Shown: one piece after another, positions 63,113 to 64,000 of the stretch
How the letters are laid out: every line of letters starts with the position of its first letter
Numbering within the stretch: the stretch's first letter is position 1
Assembly: GCA_022788085.1 (NCBI GenBank)
Contig: JALEWA010000004.1
Span: forward strand, 38,444 to 102,443
DNA length: 64,000 nucleotides
Origin: Lachnospiraceae bacterium
Lineage (GTDB): Bacteria > Bacillota > Clostridia > Lachnospirales > Lachnospiraceae
Direction: 5' to 3'
The notes under the pieces: generated by a model
What the model saw: the letters and a program-made list of their open reading frames with translations, nothing else
Databases searched by the model: none
What the model was told of the DNA's origin: nothing
Translations under genes and position numbers: made by a program

Positions 63113-64000
63113 TCAGGTTCCTACTCTTCTTAACAGACTTTGAATTGCTTTGTTACATAAGATCATAATCAGAAACAGTATCGTTGCAATCGCAGATGCA
63201 TACCCCATTTCAAATCGGGAATAACCATAGTCAAACAAATGTGTTACAACGGTTCTTGCCGCATAATCGGTACTGGGATAACCGCATAATGCCATTGTTA
63301 CATCGCATACACCAAATGCCTGTGTAATAGACATAACTGCACCAAACATCAGCATCGGCTTCATGTTCGGAAGAGTAATATACCAAAGTTCCTGCCATCT
63401 GTTCTTAATGCCATCCATGTATCCTGCCTCAAACTGTGATCTGTCTACACCCTGCAGACCTGCAACAAAGGAAAGAAATCCTGTTCCAAGGCTCATCCAG
63501 AGAATAACCAGCATACAGATTGGAAGCATATACTTCGGATTGATAAACCACAATATCGGTGCATCAATAATTCCCAGATTCATCAAAAATGCATTCACAT
63601 ATCCATATGCATCCCCTCTAAAGAATACGGAAAATATTACATAACAGTTTCCAGCAATGGAAGGTGCATAAAATACTACTACCGCTATACTTCTTACCCA
63701 ACGGGGCAATTCATTGATCAGCCATGCAAACAGGAAAGACATGATATATCCAAGAGGTCCTGTAATGACGGCAATCATAAGGGTATTTTTAATACCAATT
63801 AAGAAGATATCATCCTCTAAGATAAGACTGATATAATTTGATAGTCCGATAAATCTTGGCTTCTCTAATATATTGTAATAAGTAAAGCTAAAGAAAATGG
63901 ATGTAATAACGGGCAGTATAAAAAACAATGTAAAAAGGATTGCATACGGAGCCAGGAATGCATAACACATCTTGCTTCGTTTTGCCTTTTTCCATGCCAC
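63113..64000 (-). CDS. Sugar ABC importer permease, MalF type (5' end at window edge)
   Basis: At least 295 residues of a CUT1 permease; the reading frame is open to the last base, where a GTG codon begins VAWKKAKRSK. Whether this is the start or the gene extends further cannot be decided here. Membrane segments begin at MCYAFLAPYAILFTLFFILP. EAA loop SQFEAGYMDGIKNRWQELWYITLPNMKPM, with Gly for the second Ala. It pairs with the next gene downstream. Confidence 0.85.
   Translation of the reverse strand: MAWKKAKRSKMCYAFLAPYAILFTLFFILPVITSIFFSFTYYNILEKPRFIGLSNYISLILEDDIFLIGIKNTLMIAVITGPLGYIMSFLFAWLINELPRWVRSIAVVVFYAPSIAGNCYVIFSVFFRGDAYGYVNAFLMNLGIIDAPILWFINPKYMLPICMLVILWMSLGTGFLSFVAGLQGVDRSQFEAGYMDGIKNRWQELWYITLPNMKPMLMFGAVMSITQAFGVCDVTMALCGYPSTDYAARTVVTHLFDYGYSRFEMGYASAIATILFLIMILCNKAIQSLLRRVGT

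Noticed and set aside
1..64000. c-di-GMP (GEMM) riboswitches, expected given the c-di-GMP genes
   Set aside because: I looked for the conserved GEMM core in the gene-free stretches and saw none; a covariance-model search would be decisive.

Overview
The window looks like a Clostridia chromosome segment, most likely Lachnospiraceae (inference). It is AT-rich and has strong AGGAGG-type ribosome sites. It encodes an [FeFe] hydrogenase, many lipoprotein-dependent CUT1-type sugar ABC importers without a local ATPase, chemoreceptors, c-di-GMP proteins and a dense set of plant-polysaccharide glycosidases. No rRNA, tRNA, CRISPR array, insertion sequence or phage gene was seen. Most genes lie on the minus strand.

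Layout: (1) 1-4198 is a xyloglucan block: the start of a GH31 gene, a GH74 without signal peptide and the wreck of a GH35 beta-galactosidase. (2) 4305-6467 is a hybrid histidine kinase. (3) 6587-11296 is a hydrogenase operon, a NuoF-C/GltD-like flavoprotein, HydA and a DUF4422 glycosyltransferase. Its promoter is followed at once by a perfect CcpA-type cre site. (4) 11653-16693 holds two GGDEF-EAL proteins, both with broken GGDEF and intact EAL motifs, flanking an M18 aminopeptidase. (5) 16779-41109 is a beta-glucan locus: an ABC importer, a GH94 phosphorylase, a membrane-anchored GH16 laminarinase with five CBM4-like modules, an AraC regulator, a LacI-like sensor fused to GGDEF, a chemoreceptor with its own orphan binding protein, a circularly permuted GH3, a second GH94 and a second chemoreceptor carrying a beta-rich insert. 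(6) 41221-50623 is a xylan block: ABC importer, GH3, GH8 (Rex type), GH43 and a divergent AraC regulator. (7) 50620-64000 is one long minus-strand array: two U32-like proteins, a surface GH5, a binding protein, two permease pairs, a DUF5696-like membrane protein, a Yip1-like protein and an NHL-repeat membrane protein.

How it works together (inference): GH16 and GH5 cut polymers at the cell surface, lipoproteins and permeases import oligosaccharides, and cytoplasmic GH74, GH3, GH8, GH43 and GH94 finish them, the GH94 enzymes saving ATP by phosphorolysis. The most unusual part is region 5, where degradation genes are mixed with glycan-linked chemotaxis and c-di-GMP sensing. A near-identical sequence, TATCAAATTCATGWCC, overlaps the -35 element of two of its operons, with related copies near two further promoters, so import, breakdown and taxis may form one regulon. 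The DUF5696/Yip1/NHL array in region 7 is the second candidate for an undescribed system.
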